From the NCBI RefSeq assembly GCF_019599545.1, contig NZ_JAIEZV010000004.1, positions 1 through 64,000 of the forward strand: DNA of 64,000 nt. Direction: 5' to 3'. Position 1 is the first letter of the stretch, and each line of letters starts with the position of its first letter. Below the pieces are notes generated by a model that saw only the letters and a list, made by a program, of their open reading frames with translations, had not been told where the DNA came from and made no database searches. Made by a program: the position numbers and the translations under genes. This document shows positions 1 through 7,115 of the stretch, piece after piece. The stretch comes from Halobacillus sp. Nhm2S1. Its GTDB lineage: Bacteria > Bacillota > Bacilli > Bacillales > Halobacillaceae.

Positions 1-72
1 TTTGCACACCGAATGTGCTTTGTTTCAAATCTCTTCTATAAAGAAGAAATGTTTTGACGTACTGGTTGGTTC

Positions 73-91
73 GTTCAGTTTTCAAAGATCA
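73..91 (-). promoter_or_regulatory. boxA-like antitermination element in rRNA leader
   Basis: On the minus strand this reads TGATCTTTGAAAACTGAAC, the sequence typically found just upstream of 16S rRNA in Bacillaceae. It lies downstream of three tandem promoters facing left, so the 16S gene should begin just beyond the left edge. Confidence 0.7.
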
Positions 92-128
92 AATGTTTTG
101 TTTGCCGCTTCAAAACAGCGACTCAATT

Positions 129-157
129 AATATATCACGTGTAGTTGTTTGTGTCAA
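129..157 (-). promoter_or_regulatory. rRNA operon promoter, proximal
   Basis: The minus strand shows TTGACA (152-157), a 17-nt spacer and TATATT (129-134). It is the closest of three promoters to the inferred 16S gene left of the window. Confidence 0.8.
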
Positions 158-197
158 CAACTTTTTTATGATTTATTTTTTGTGAGCCCTTCGCGGC

Positions 198-304
198 TTG
201 CCGCTCTCTTAATGCGACAAGTAATAATTTATCATGTCTGTCGTTTTGTGTCAACAACTTTTTTCATGATTTTGTTTAGCTCGTTGCCGCTCTCTTAATG
301 CGAC
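198..304. repeat. 21-bp direct repeat in tandem rRNA promoters
   Basis: The 21-mer ending in CTCTCTTAATGCGAC occurs at 198-218 and 284-304, each just downstream of a promoter. Together with the shared GTTGTTGACACAAA around two -35 boxes, this indicates that the promoter units arose by duplication. Confidence 0.75.
226..254 (-). promoter_or_regulatory. rRNA operon promoter, middle
   Basis: The minus strand shows TTGACA (249-254), a 17-nt spacer and TAAATT (226-231). The -35 flank matches that of the proximal promoter. Confidence 0.8.
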
Positions 305-311
305 GCTTATT

Positions 312-341
312 AATATAGCACGGTGTAAATTACCCCGTCAA
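312..341 (-). promoter_or_regulatory. rRNA operon promoter, distal
   Basis: The minus strand shows TTGACG (336-341), an 18-nt spacer and TATATT (312-317). It begins directly after the ygxA terminator. Confidence 0.7.
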
Positions 342-352
342 TAACTTTTTAT

Positions 353-394
353 AAAAAAGATCCCCTCTCCTGTTTCAAATTCAGAAGAGGGGTC
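353..394 (-). terminator. Terminator of ygxA
   Basis: A GC-rich stem (359-368 with 386-394) is followed on the minus strand by a run of six T (353-358). It separates ygxA transcription from the rRNA promoters. Confidence 0.8.
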
Positions 395-398
395 TTTT

Positions 399-1283
399 TC
401 ACTGATCTACATATTTGTCGACAGGCTTATAACGTCTATGGAATACTTGCGGTCCTTTTGTATCTTGAGGTACAACTTCAATGACATCATGATCGACAAG
501 ATATTCAATCATTGAGGATAAGTCCAAGATGTATTCTTGAATTTCAGGGTGCACTTTTAGTTCTCCAAAAGACCACGGCTCTTCTCGTTCACTCATGAGC
601 TGCAGCAAGTGCTGAGCACTTGCCCTTGATCTCTTACTAATCGAGTGCTCAACAGCTAAGATCATTAATTGGATTCTTTTATCTGTAGGTTCACCACTTT
701 CAATGAGTTCCTGGTAAAGTTTATAGATCTCTGGTTCAATTCGCTTCACTTGGTTCCATACTGTCACTTCTGGATGAAATCCTTTTTCAATAATAGACAG
801 CCTCGCTAGATAATGAAGAGAGTTAACCATCCGACTGTAAGAATCCAAGTACTGCTCAGAATCATACAAGTCCTTGGATTCGCTGTAACTACGAATCAAC
901 TTCGCAAACTCAATCGCCTTCTTTAAGTTGCGGGTTTGTTGAGGGAATTCCCGCAAGTGTTCCTTCAAGGTCGTTAAATACTCATTTCTCTCAAAAATGA
1001 TGTTTCCGTTAATGACCCATTCTACGGCTCGACGATATGAACTTGTATCGATCCAATGCTGAAGAAGCTTTTCATCCACGATGTGCATCGCTGCTGATTT
1101 ATTTTCAAATTCATAATGTTTTACATACCATAATTCTTCTGCGTCCCGGACAATAATGAATAGAATGACATCAAAATTATCTGTTACAGGACTAATCGGT
1201 TTCTTCTTTTCTAATATAAGAATGCCCAGCGTGTTACTTTGACTGGCTTTTTCTTGATAAATCGGGCGTAATAGATCTTCCAT
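399..1283 (-). CDS. ygxA: YgxA, nucleotidyltransferase-like protein
   Basis: This 294-residue protein resembles B. subtilis YgxA, a protein of unknown role annotated as nucleotidyltransferase-like. In B. subtilis it also sits between the rrnD operon and ygzB-perR, so the synteny is exact. It is soluble, acidic and mostly helical, with no signal peptide or membrane segment. A separate terminator follows it. The reaction, if any, is unknown. Family assignment is good; the nucleotidyltransferase activity is only a family label. Confidence 0.8.
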   Translation of the reverse strand: MEDLLRPIYQEKASQSNTLGILILEKKKPISPVTDNFDVILFIIVRDAEELWYVKHYEFENKSAAMHIVDEKLLQHWIDTSSYRRAVEWVINGNIIFERNEYLTTLKEHLREFPQQTRNLKKAIEFAKLIRSYSESKDLYDSEQYLDSYSRMVNSLHYLARLSIIEKGFHPEVTVWNQVKRIEPEIYKLYQELIESGEPTDKRIQLMILAVEHSISKRSRASAQHLLQLMSEREEPWSFGELKVHPEIQEYILDLSSMIEYLVDHDVIEVVPQDTKGPQVFHRRYKPVDKYVDQ

Positions 1284-1332
1284 ATTCTTTCCCCCACATT
1301 CAATTTCCCTTTCTTTGTGTTTATTCGCTATG

Positions 1333-1371
1333 TTTAGGCAAAATCCTTTTTTCCTATTATATTTGCCTAAA
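1333..1371. promoter_or_regulatory. Inverted repeat in ygxA-ygzB divergent region
   Basis: TTTAGGCAAA (1333-1342) and TTTGCCTAAA (1362-1371) form a perfect 10-bp inverted repeat with a 19-nt spacer. It lies in the only gap between divergent ygxA and ygzB. The right arm plus flank (TTTGCCTAAAGAAAAT) resembles MntR operators (TTTGCCTTAAGGAAA type), but the regulator is not established. Confidence 0.45.
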
Positions 1372-1416
1372 GAAAATATGCTATACTACGTGGTAGATAG
1401 TAAGGAGGGACCCTGA

Positions 1417-1791
1417 GTGGCGTTAAAATACAGTAGCAAAATCAACAAGATTCGTTCCTTTGCTTTCTGGCTGATTTTCCTCGGCATTGGTGTAATGTAC
1501 ATCGGGTTGTTATTCAAAGATGTTATGTGGGCGATGGCCACCTTCATGATACTGGGCATGGGTTTCGTCGGTCTCAGTACAGTCGTGTACTTCTGGATCG
1601 GTATGCTTTCTACGAAAACCGTGCAGATCGTTTGTCCATCTTGCGAAAAACCGACCAAGATGCTTGGGCGTGTGGATGCGTGTATGCATTGTGATCAGCC
1701 CCTAACGATGGACAAGTCTTTAGAAGGAAAAGATTTTGATGAGAAATACAATAAAAAACGGTATCAGAAGGAAACGCAAGGCCAGCAATAA
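1417..1791 (+). CDS. ygzB: YgzB family membrane protein with zinc ribbon
   Basis: This 124-residue protein matches the YgzB (DUF2614) family. Residues about 12-70 hold two membrane-spanning segments. A cytosolic C-terminal zinc ribbon follows (CPSC at about 72 and CMHC at about 90), and the tail is charged. The start is GTG at 1417, chosen for the AAGGAGGG ribosome site eight bases upstream. As in B. subtilis it lies between ygxA and perR. Function is unknown. The upstream gap holds a candidate operator shared with ygxA. Confidence 0.85.
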   Translation: MALKYSSKINKIRSFAFWLIFLGIGVMYIGLLFKDVMWAMATFMILGMGFVGLSTVVYFWIGMLSTKTVQIVCPSCEKPTKMLGRVDACMHCDQPLTMDKSLEGKDFDEKYNKKRYQKETQGQQ

Positions 1792-1821
1792 ATGAATGGT
1801 TCAGCGACTTCGATAAAAAAA

Positions 1822-1849
1822 CTCCACTGCAAATGCAGTGGAGCTTTTC
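1822..1849. terminator. Terminator of ygzB, bidirectional
   Basis: CTCCACTGCA and TGCAGTGGAG (1822-1843) pair perfectly. A T-rich tract follows on the plus strand and an A run precedes it, so it can also act on the minus strand. Confidence 0.85.
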
Positions 1850-1880
1850 TTTTATGCTTAGTTATAGTTCAACAATAAAA

Positions 1881-1905
1881 AACTGAAAGCCTAGCGCTTC
1901 CAGTT
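1881..1905 (-). terminator. Terminator of perR
   Basis: An imperfect stem (1881-1890 with 1896-1905) is followed on the minus strand by a T-rich stretch. It lies immediately after the perR stop codon. Confidence 0.6.
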
Positions 1906-2349
1906 TTAATGAGCGTTATTCGATTGGCATTCTGTGCACGTTCCATAGACTTCCATGCGATGATGACTTACATTAAATCCAGTCACCTGTTCAGCTAATG
2001 ATTCCACTTCGTTCAAACTTGGATAGTGGAAGTCAACGATTTTACCGCATGATTCGCAAATCGCATGATAATGATCGCTTGTATTACAATCAAAGCGGCT
2101 TGAAGAATCACCGTAAGTAAGCTCCCGTACGAGTCCAATTTCCCTGAACACACGGAGATTGTTATAAACCGTGGCTACACTCATATTCGGAAATTTACTT
2201 TCTAAAGCTTTATAAATTTCATCAGCTGTTGGGTGAGTCATAGAATTCAGCAGGTATTCAAGCACCGCATGACGCTGTGGAGTAATTCGTACACCAGAGC
2301 CTTTCAGTGTATCAATGGCATCTTGGAGTCGATGGTCTGACACGGTCAT
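1906..2349 (-). CDS. perR: Peroxide-responsive Fur-family repressor PerR
   Basis: PerR is a metal-dependent repressor. Fe2+-catalysed oxidation of its histidines by H2O2 releases it from catalase, peroxiredoxin and related promoters. The 147-residue product has an N-terminal winged helix ([11 protein letters not shown]) and a C-terminal dimerisation and metal domain. That domain carries [11 protein letters not shown] and CTECQ, which form the structural Cys4 zinc site, and a histidine-rich sensor site. The start at 2349 is preferred over an upstream ATG at 2364 because it aligns with the B. subtilis N-terminus and has GAGGTG upstream. The close spacing leaves some doubt. A PerR-box-like site overlaps its promoter, suggesting autoregulation, and bcp lies nearby. 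Confidence 0.93.
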   Translation of the reverse strand: MTVSDHRLQDAIDTLKGSGVRITPQRHAVLEYLLNSMTHPTADEIYKALESKFPNMSVATVYNNLRVFREIGLVRELTYGDSSSRFDCNTSDHYHAICESCGKIVDFHYPSLNEVESLAEQVTGFNVSHHRMEVYGTCTECQSNNAH

Positions 2350-2379
2350 GCACCTCGCTTTCATAAACTGATTCTTGAT

Positions 2380-2410
2380 TTATAATATTATTAAATTAGA
2401 ATCCTTACAA
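2380..2410 (-). promoter_or_regulatory. perR promoter with PerR-box-like operator
   Basis: On the minus strand TTGTAA (2405-2410), a 17-nt spacer and TATTAT (2382-2387) form a sigma-A-type promoter. The 15-mer at 2380-2394 matches the Per box TTATAATnATTATAA at 11 of 14 defined positions and covers the -10. PerR autoregulation is known in B. subtilis. Confidence 0.55.
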
Positions 2411-2471
2411 TTAGTGTAACCTTTCCATTAAGGAATTGTCAATATAAAGCACTACTCAAAAAGTTTGTCTC

Positions 2472-3029
2472 TCATACATCCGGATCTAGAGGTGTCTCTG
2501 TTCCTCCAAGTTGATGATTCACATAACGAGCCGCTACGAAGAGAAAATCTGACAGTCGATTCAAATAGGACACGACTAACTGATTATCCAATTCGTCTTC
2601 TAAAGCCACCGTTATCCTTTCTGCCCTGCGAACCACCGTACGAGCAAGATGAAGAGCAGCAGATGCCTGATGCCCGGAAGGTAAAATGAAATTCTTCAAA
2701 GGATCAAGGGACTGATCCCATTCATCAATTTGTTTTTCCAACTCATCAATATGCTCCTTCTTCAGTTTCCACATGACATCTTTCCCTTTAGGTGTAGCAA
2801 GCTCCGCCCCTACATGGAACAAGACCGTCTGGATTTTCTGGAAGGTTTGTAAAAAAGCTTCCTTATCCGTCCAATCTTCATGATTCAAGTGGCTGAGAGC
2901 AAGACCAATCATTGAGTTCGCTTCATCACATGTGCCATAAGCTTCTACACGGATATCATTTTTAGCTACTCGCTGACCATATATTAAAGAAGTTTTTCCC
3001 TTATCTCCTGAACGTGTATAAATCCTCAT
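2472..3029 (-). CDS. yvqK: PduO-type ATP:cob(I)alamin adenosyltransferase
   Basis: It transfers the adenosyl group of ATP to cob(I)alamin to make adenosylcobalamin. The 185 residues span the whole PduO/MMAB fold. The N-terminal ATP-binding TRSGDKGKTSLIYG (about 5-18) and the conserved YGTCDEANSMIG are visible, as is the C-terminal RTVVRRAER ATP/cobalamin motif. Its start lies two bases after the stop of the upstream dehydrogenase gene, so the pair is probably translated from one mRNA. The corresponding B. subtilis protein is YvqK. Assignment is firm. Confidence 0.92.
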   Translation of the reverse strand: MRIYTRSGDKGKTSLIYGQRVAKNDIRVEAYGTCDEANSMIGLALSHLNHEDWTDKEAFLQTFQKIQTVLFHVGAELATPKGKDVMWKLKKEHIDELEKQIDEWDQSLDPLKNFILPSGHQASAALHLARTVVRRAERITVALEDELDNQLVVSYLNRLSDFLFVAARYVNHQLGGTETPLDPDV

Positions 3030-3031
3030 CC

Positions 3032-3985
3032 TTAATACCCCCGTTTTGGATCAATAATACTTCTTAATTCTCCTTCTCCACTTATAAAGACAGACAGATT
3101 CTTTTCAAAGAGGTCAAACCCTCTTGGAACATACTGAGGGGAGATTCCTGATAAGTGTGGTGTTACCGTTACATTTTCTTCCCGCCATAGCGGGTGGTCT
3201 TCAGGTAAAGGTTCCTCCTCAAAAACATCAAGCACAGCATGTGTAATTTCTTTTTGACGCACCGCATGTAGAATCACATCCGTTGAAACTAAGTCTCCTC
3301 TTCCCATATTTAGAAAAATAGAGCGCTTAGGCATTTCTTTAAAGTGTTTCTCCTCGAGTAAATATCTAGTCCCTGGAGTACTCGGAAGCGCAGCCACAAC
3401 GAAATCAGCAAGAGGAAGGACAAGGTCCAATTGTTGCACCGGAAAAGTCTGGTCGAAATACGGCTTCTTTTTCCCTGACTTCGATACACCGATCGTTTTC
3501 ATTTGAAAGGCTTTTGCTAAACGAGCGACTTCCTGCTGAATGGCTCCTGTTCCAAGGAGAACCATTGTACGTCCGCTTATTTCATTCATGACGGGACGGC
3601 GGCTCCATTCTGCTTTCTCTTCTTGTTGGATGAGAGTCTTCGCTTTACGAGAGACTTGCAGCAACATGGAAATCGCATACTCTGCCATGGGTTGTGCATG
3701 AATGCCCCTTACATTCGTCACGAGGATATCTCTTTTGGCAATTTCATCAAAAGGCATTCTATCCATTCCTGCAGATAAGACCATGATCCATTTCAGCTTC
3801 TTGGCTGACTGAATCTTTTCTCTATCCAAGTCCTCTCCGTATGTAATGAAGACATCCGCTTCCTCAAGGTAATATTTAGCTTCCCCCATCCCGTGGCAGA
3901 AAATAAAGGATGTCTCAGGAAAACGTGTTTGAAGCCTCAATTGGATTTCATCAGGGACCCTTTTTATGGCAGAAACAATCTTCAT
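3032..3985 (-). CDS. D-2-hydroxyacid dehydrogenase family protein
   Basis: This 317-residue NAD(P)-dependent oxidoreductase belongs to the D-isomer-specific 2-hydroxyacid dehydrogenase family. The catalytic Arg lies in NMGRGDLVS, the Glu in the FEEEPLPEDHPLW region and the His in TPHLSG. The cofactor motif reads VLLGTGAIQQEVA, with Gln in place of the usual third glycine. The substrate cannot be read from sequence. AAGGAGTTG precedes the ATG. It is tightly linked to the cobalamin adenosyltransferase gene downstream, but no metabolic link is obvious. Confidence 0.85.
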   Translation of the reverse strand: MKIVSAIKRVPDEIQLRLQTRFPETSFIFCHGMGEAKYYLEEADVFITYGEDLDREKIQSAKKLKWIMVLSAGMDRMPFDEIAKRDILVTNVRGIHAQPMAEYAISMLLQVSRKAKTLIQQEEKAEWSRRPVMNEISGRTMVLLGTGAIQQEVARLAKAFQMKTIGVSKSGKKKPYFDQTFPVQQLDLVLPLADFVVAALPSTPGTRYLLEEKHFKEMPKRSIFLNMGRGDLVSTDVILHAVRQKEITHAVLDVFEEEPLPEDHPLWREENVTVTPHLSGISPQYVPRGFDLFEKNLSVFISGEGELRSIIDPKRGY

Positions 3986-4029
3986 AAAATCAACTCCTTC
4001 CCCTTTTCTTCTATATTAGACGATAAAGA

Positions 4030-4056
4030 AACCATAGTCACTTGTAGACTATGGTT
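4030..4056 (-). terminator. Terminator of bcp
   Basis: AACCATAGTC and GACTATGGTT pair perfectly around a 7-nt loop. On the minus strand a TTTCTTTA tract follows. Confidence 0.75.
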
Positions 4057-4065
4057 CGGCTGATT

Positions 4066-4536
4066 TTACGATAAGTTTTCTCTGATATACTCTAGAGCTG
4101 ACTCGACGTGTCCTTGAACTTTAACTTTCCGGTACTCTTCAGCAAGGTTCCCTTCTTTATCAATGATAAAGGTGGAACGTTCAATGCCGTAGTATTCTTT
4201 CCCAAAGTTTTTCTTCAGTTTCCAAACGCCAAATTGTTCAGCCACTTGGTGATCTTCATCTGCAAGCAGTAGGAATGGCAGATCATGCTTGTTGATGAAT
4301 TTTTCATGGGATTCCACTGGATCCGGGCTCACACCTAAGATGACTGCATCCAGATCTTCGAAGCTTTCATGGTGATCACGGAAATCACAAGCCTCCGTCG
4401 TGCAACCAGGAGTCATGTCTTTAGGGTAAAAATAAAGGACTACGTTCTTCCCTTTATAATCAGAAAGGGATACGGATTCGCCGCTGTTTGCTGGTAGTGT
4501 GAAGTCTTGTACTTGTTTTCCTTTTTCAACTGTCAT
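4066..4536 (-). CDS. bcp: Thioredoxin-dependent thiol peroxidase, Bcp/PrxQ family
   Basis: It reduces H2O2 and organic peroxides using thioredoxin as electron donor. The 156-residue protein has the peroxiredoxin fold. The peroxidatic Cys sits in YPKDMTPGCTTEACDFRD (about residue 45), and a second Cys five residues later is the resolving Cys typical of atypical 2-Cys PrxQ enzymes. AGGAGGG precedes the ATG at 4536. In B. subtilis the orthologue ygaF also lies next to perR and gsaB. No clear Per box was seen in its upstream region. Confidence 0.92.
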   Translation of the reverse strand: MTVEKGKQVQDFTLPANSGESVSLSDYKGKNVVLYFYPKDMTPGCTTEACDFRDHHESFEDLDAVILGVSPDPVESHEKFINKHDLPFLLLADEDHQVAEQFGVWKLKKNFGKEYYGIERSTFIIDKEGNLAEEYRKVKVQGHVESALEYIRENLS

Positions 4537-4600
4537 GGTAAGACCCTCCTAAATGGTTTCTACCACTTAGGTTAACTTAAAAATAGACAAACTTCCAACT

Positions 4601-5011
4601 TCAGCTTTCTTCTTTATGCTTTAACCATACTTTCGCAACAAGGGCAGCTGGTAATGTGTACCCCACCATCGCCTCGATGATGGCAATCCATTTTCCAATC
4701 CCTACAGGGGTCAAATCTCCGTAACCGACAGTGAATAAGGTTACCCCACTGAAGTACACACTTCTAATCATCTCGTGAATCCAATATTCTGGGGTGAACG
4801 GAACGTCTGCCTTGTAAACCTCGATCCCTTGGAGGATCAGGGCAGCGTAGATAATTCCAAACCCAACCATGACAATCGTATATAGCAGCATGATGGATAC
4901 GAAGAGTTGAACAGAGAATATTTTGTGTTCAAACTCAAGGGATTGAAAAATTTGACGGAGACTCACTCCAATTACTGCAAGGGAGAGAGTTGAAATAATG
5001 ATCGTAATCAT
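4601..5011 (-). CDS. Two-TM potassium channel protein
   Basis: It is a KcsA-like ion channel subunit of 136 residues. It has an N-terminal membrane helix, a second helix (about 32-55), a pore loop and a final inner helix. The selectivity filter TVGYGDLTP is intact, so K+ conduction is predicted. The tail is short (KVWLKHKEES) and lacks an RCK regulatory domain, so gating is unknown. The ATG at 5011 is favoured over an upstream in-frame TTG at 5041 because AAAAGGGG lies at proper distance. It is transcribed toward bcp. Confidence 0.87.
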   Translation of the reverse strand: MITIIISTLSLAVIGVSLRQIFQSLEFEHKIFSVQLFVSIMLLYTIVMVGFGIIYAALILQGIEVYKADVPFTPEYWIHEMIRSVYFSGVTLFTVGYGDLTPVGIGKWIAIIEAMVGYTLPAALVAKVWLKHKEES

Positions 5012-5139
5012 AGGTATGCCCCTTTTAAAACAAGTAAACAAGCCCTACTTGTTCATATGAATGACAGCGTGCTTTTATACCCTGCCATTCCAGGTCGAAT
5101 TGGTTGAAGGTCCATTTTTAAACCAAAACCGGGCGAACG

Positions 5140-5171
5140 CACAGCCCGCGAATCGAAGTCTGCATAAGATA
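5140..5171 (+). promoter_or_regulatory. Possible mother-cell sigma-K-type promoter
   Basis: CATAAGATA (5163-5171) fits the sigma-K -10 consensus CATAnnnTA, about 30 bases before a YjcZ-type spore gene. An AC-containing -35 (about 5140-5143) is weak. The call rests on the -10 and on the gene family. Confidence 0.45.
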
Positions 5172-5200
5172 CAGTAAACAATGGAAAGGGGGAATTGTGA

Positions 5201-5287
5201 ATGGGTTACGGATATGGCGGAGGCTTTGCGCTAATCGTTGTTCTTTTCATCCTTCTAATCATCGTTGGTGCAGCATTCCTATACTAA
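5201..5287 (+). CDS. YjcZ-family small sporulation protein
   Basis: A 28-codon gene encodes MGYGYGGGFALIVVLFILL and a short hydrophobic end. The Gly/Tyr-rich N-terminus followed by one membrane helix is the signature of the YjcZ/SscA family, small proteins of the spore coat or mother-cell membranes. AAAGGGGG lies 8-15 bases before the ATG. A CATAAGATA element upstream fits a late mother-cell sigma factor, and a hairpin follows the stop. It stands alone between the K+ channel gene and gsaB. Confidence 0.85.
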   Translation: MGYGYGGGFALIVVLFILLIIVGAAFLY

Positions 5288-5297
5288 GAACAGCTCG

Positions 5298-5322
5298 CAC
5301 TGAGCCTTGCGAGTGCTCAGTG
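5298..5322 (+). terminator. Hairpin after the YjcZ-type gene
   Basis: CACTGAGC (5298-5305) and GCTCAGTG (5315-5322) form an 8-bp stem eleven bases past the stop. The U-tract is poor. A second hairpin (GCTTCCTGG/CCAGGAAGC, 5391-5417) lies further on and may complete termination. Confidence 0.5.
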
Positions 5323-5444
5323 TTACTTTCCTCGTAATCGATCGGGACTACTGTTTCAACGCTCTAGAGTGAAGGAACCTTTCAAAGGCTGCTTCCTGGG
5401 TCATGGATCCAGGAAGCACCTTTGTCATTCAATATGGACAAGCA

Positions 5445-5453
5445 TGCTACAAT
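5445..5453 (+). promoter_or_regulatory. Extended -10 promoter of gsaB
   Basis: TGCTACAAT (5445-5453) is an extended -10 element 35 bases before the gsaB ATG. No -35 at correct spacing was found. Confidence 0.45.
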
Positions 5454-5487
5454 GAACAGTGAATAGCATTGTTTTAGGAGGCAACGT

Positions 5488-6783
5488 ATGAATTTCAATC
5501 AATCAGAACAATTATATAATGAAGCAAAAGAACATATCGTCGGAGGAGTCAATTCTCCTTCCCGCGCATACAAAGGCGTAGGAGGCGGAACTCCTGTTTA
5601 TATGGACCGGGCAGAAGGATCCCGTTTCTATGACGTCGACGGAAATGAGTATATCGATTACTTAGGAGCCTATGGACCGATTATCACAGGGCATGCGCAT
5701 CCACATATTACAGAAGCCATAACAAAAGCTGCACAGAACGGTGTGTTGTATGGAACACCAACCGTGCTGGAAAACCGCTTCGCCAAAATGCTTAAAGACG
5801 CCATCCCTTCGTTAGATAAAGTAAGATTCGTCAATTCCGGTACAGAAGCAGTGATGACCACCATTCGCGTTGCCCGTGCCTATACAGGAAGAAACAAAAT
5901 CATTAAATTCGCCGGGTGTTACCACGGTCACTCTGATTTGGTCCTTGTAGCTGCAGGTTCAGGTCCATCGACCCTAGGGACACCAGACTCTGCAGGGGTA
6001 CCTGCATCAATTGCTCAGGATGTGATCACTGTACCTTTCAATGACATCGAACCGTTCAAGCAAGCCCTTGAGAAATACGGGGATGAAATCGCGGGTGTCC
6101 TTGTCGAACCAATTGTAGGGAACTTCGGAATCGTAGAACCTAAACCAGGTTTCCTCCAAGAAGTGAATAAACTGACTCACGATGCCGGAGCTTTAGTCAT
6201 TTATGATGAAGTCATTACTGCTTTCCGCTTTACATACGGAAGCGCTCAGCAACTCTTGGATATAGAGCCGGACATGACAGCTATGGGTAAAATCATCGGA
6301 GGCGGCCTTCCAATTGGCGCTTACGGCGGCCGCGCTGACATTATGGAACAAGTCGCTCCATTAGGACCTGCTTACCAGGCAGGAACGATGGCGGGAAATC
6401 CCGCTTCCATGTCTGCAGGCATCGCATGTCTTGAAGTACTTCAAGAACAAGGGGTGTATGAAGAAATGGACCGGCTCGGAGGTCGTTTGGAAAAAGGCAT
6501 TATGGAACGTGCCGATGAACACGGAATCCAAATTCAAATCAACCGCTTGAAAGGCGCACTGACCGTATATTTCACAGATGAAAAAGTCGAAAACTATGAA
6601 CAGGCAGAAAATACGGATGGGGAACAATTTGCTCGCTTCTTCAAGCTGATGCTTGCTGAAGGAATTAATCTCGCCCCATCAAAATATGAAGCTTGGTTCC
6701 TGACCACGGCTCATACGGACGAAGATATCGATCAAACATTAACCGCCGTCGATAAAACGTTCCGGACCATGGCCAATGATTAA
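5488..6783 (+). CDS. gsaB: Glutamate-1-semialdehyde 2,1-aminomutase
   Basis: This PLP enzyme converts glutamate-1-semialdehyde to 5-aminolevulinate in the C5 heme pathway. The 431 residues match the family length. The N-terminal [16 protein letters not shown] and the PLP-lysine region [16 protein letters not shown] (about 267-282) are intact, and DEVITAFR holds the cofactor Asp. AGGAGG precedes the ATG. As in B. subtilis, where gsaB is a second copy besides hemL, it is unlinked to other hem genes and lies by ygaE and bcp. Confidence 0.93.
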   Translation: MNFNQSEQLYNEAKEHIVGGVNSPSRAYKGVGGGTPVYMDRAEGSRFYDVDGNEYIDYLGAYGPIITGHAHPHITEAITKAAQNGVLYGTPTVLENRFAKMLKDAIPSLDKVRFVNSGTEAVMTTIRVARAYTGRNKIIKFAGCYHGHSDLVLVAAGSGPSTLGTPDSAGVPASIAQDVITVPFNDIEPFKQALEKYGDEIAGVLVEPIVGNFGIVEPKPGFLQEVNKLTHDAGALVIYDEVITAFRFTYGSAQQLLDIEPDMTAMGKIIGGGLPIGAYGGRADIMEQVAPLGPAYQAGTMAGNPASMSAGIACLEVLQEQGVYEEMDRLGGRLEKGIMERADEHGIQIQINRLKGALTVYFTDEKVENYEQAENTDGEQFARFFKLMLAEGINLAPSKYEAWFLTTAHTDEDIDQTLTAVDKTFRTMAND

Positions 6784-6790
6784 TCCCCCT

Positions 6791-6820
6791 CTCCCCTGGA
6801 TTCCAGGGGGGAGATTTTTC
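6791..6820 (+). terminator. Terminator of gsaB
   Basis: CTCCCCTGG and CCAGGGGGGAG form a GC-rich stem followed by ATTTTT. Confidence 0.88.
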
Positions 6821-6844
6821 CACTGTTTTTTTCTGAATATTTAG

Positions 6845-6873
6845 TTGATTATATAAAATGTTCATGCTATTAT
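6845..6873 (+). promoter_or_regulatory. Sigma-A promoter upstream of a short structured transcript
   Basis: TTGATT (6845-6850), a 17-nt spacer and TATTAT (6868-6873) with an extended TG motif form a good promoter. It lies 270 bases before ygaE. Confidence 0.6.
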
Positions 6874-6878
6874 ATATA

Positions 6879-6998
6879 CATAATTCTGAATATTCCCACG
6901 AATTATGATCTTTGTTTCATTTCTTTCCCTTTTCATAGGTTCCAGCTTAGGCTGGTTCCCCTTTGGCTTATGCGGATGACGCATAAGCTTTTTCTTTT
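6879..6998 (+). ncRNA. Candidate small RNA or ygaE leader attenuator
   Basis: Between a good promoter and ygaE lie three consecutive hairpins: CATAATTC/GAATTATG (6879-6907), CCAGC/GCTGG (6942-6955) and GCTTATGCG/CGCATAAGC (6966-6988). The last is followed by TTTTTCTTTT, a textbook terminator. No convincing reading frame lies inside. It could be a ~115-nt small RNA or a regulated leader. A separate -10 for ygaE lies downstream, which favours an independent RNA. Confidence 0.45.
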
Positions 6999-7027
6999 GT
7001 TCTCCTCCATATGAAATAATGTATAAT
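6997..7027 (+). promoter_or_regulatory. Likely ygaE promoter
   Basis: TATAAT (7022-7027) is preceded by TTGTTC (6997-7002) at 19 nt spacing. It lies 89 bases before the ygaE start and after the small-RNA terminator. Confidence 0.45.
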
Positions 7028-7115
7028 GGGAGCATCCGACTTTTCATTATGAAAGTCTCTTGTGAACACTTTTTCGTTCATAAGATATTTTTACGGTTAA
7101 AGGATGATGTCTTCC

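Noticed and set aside
6862-7047. A 61-codon minus-strand frame between gsaB and ygaE
   Set aside because: No supported promoter or start; the strand is explained by hairpins of the plus-strand small RNA.
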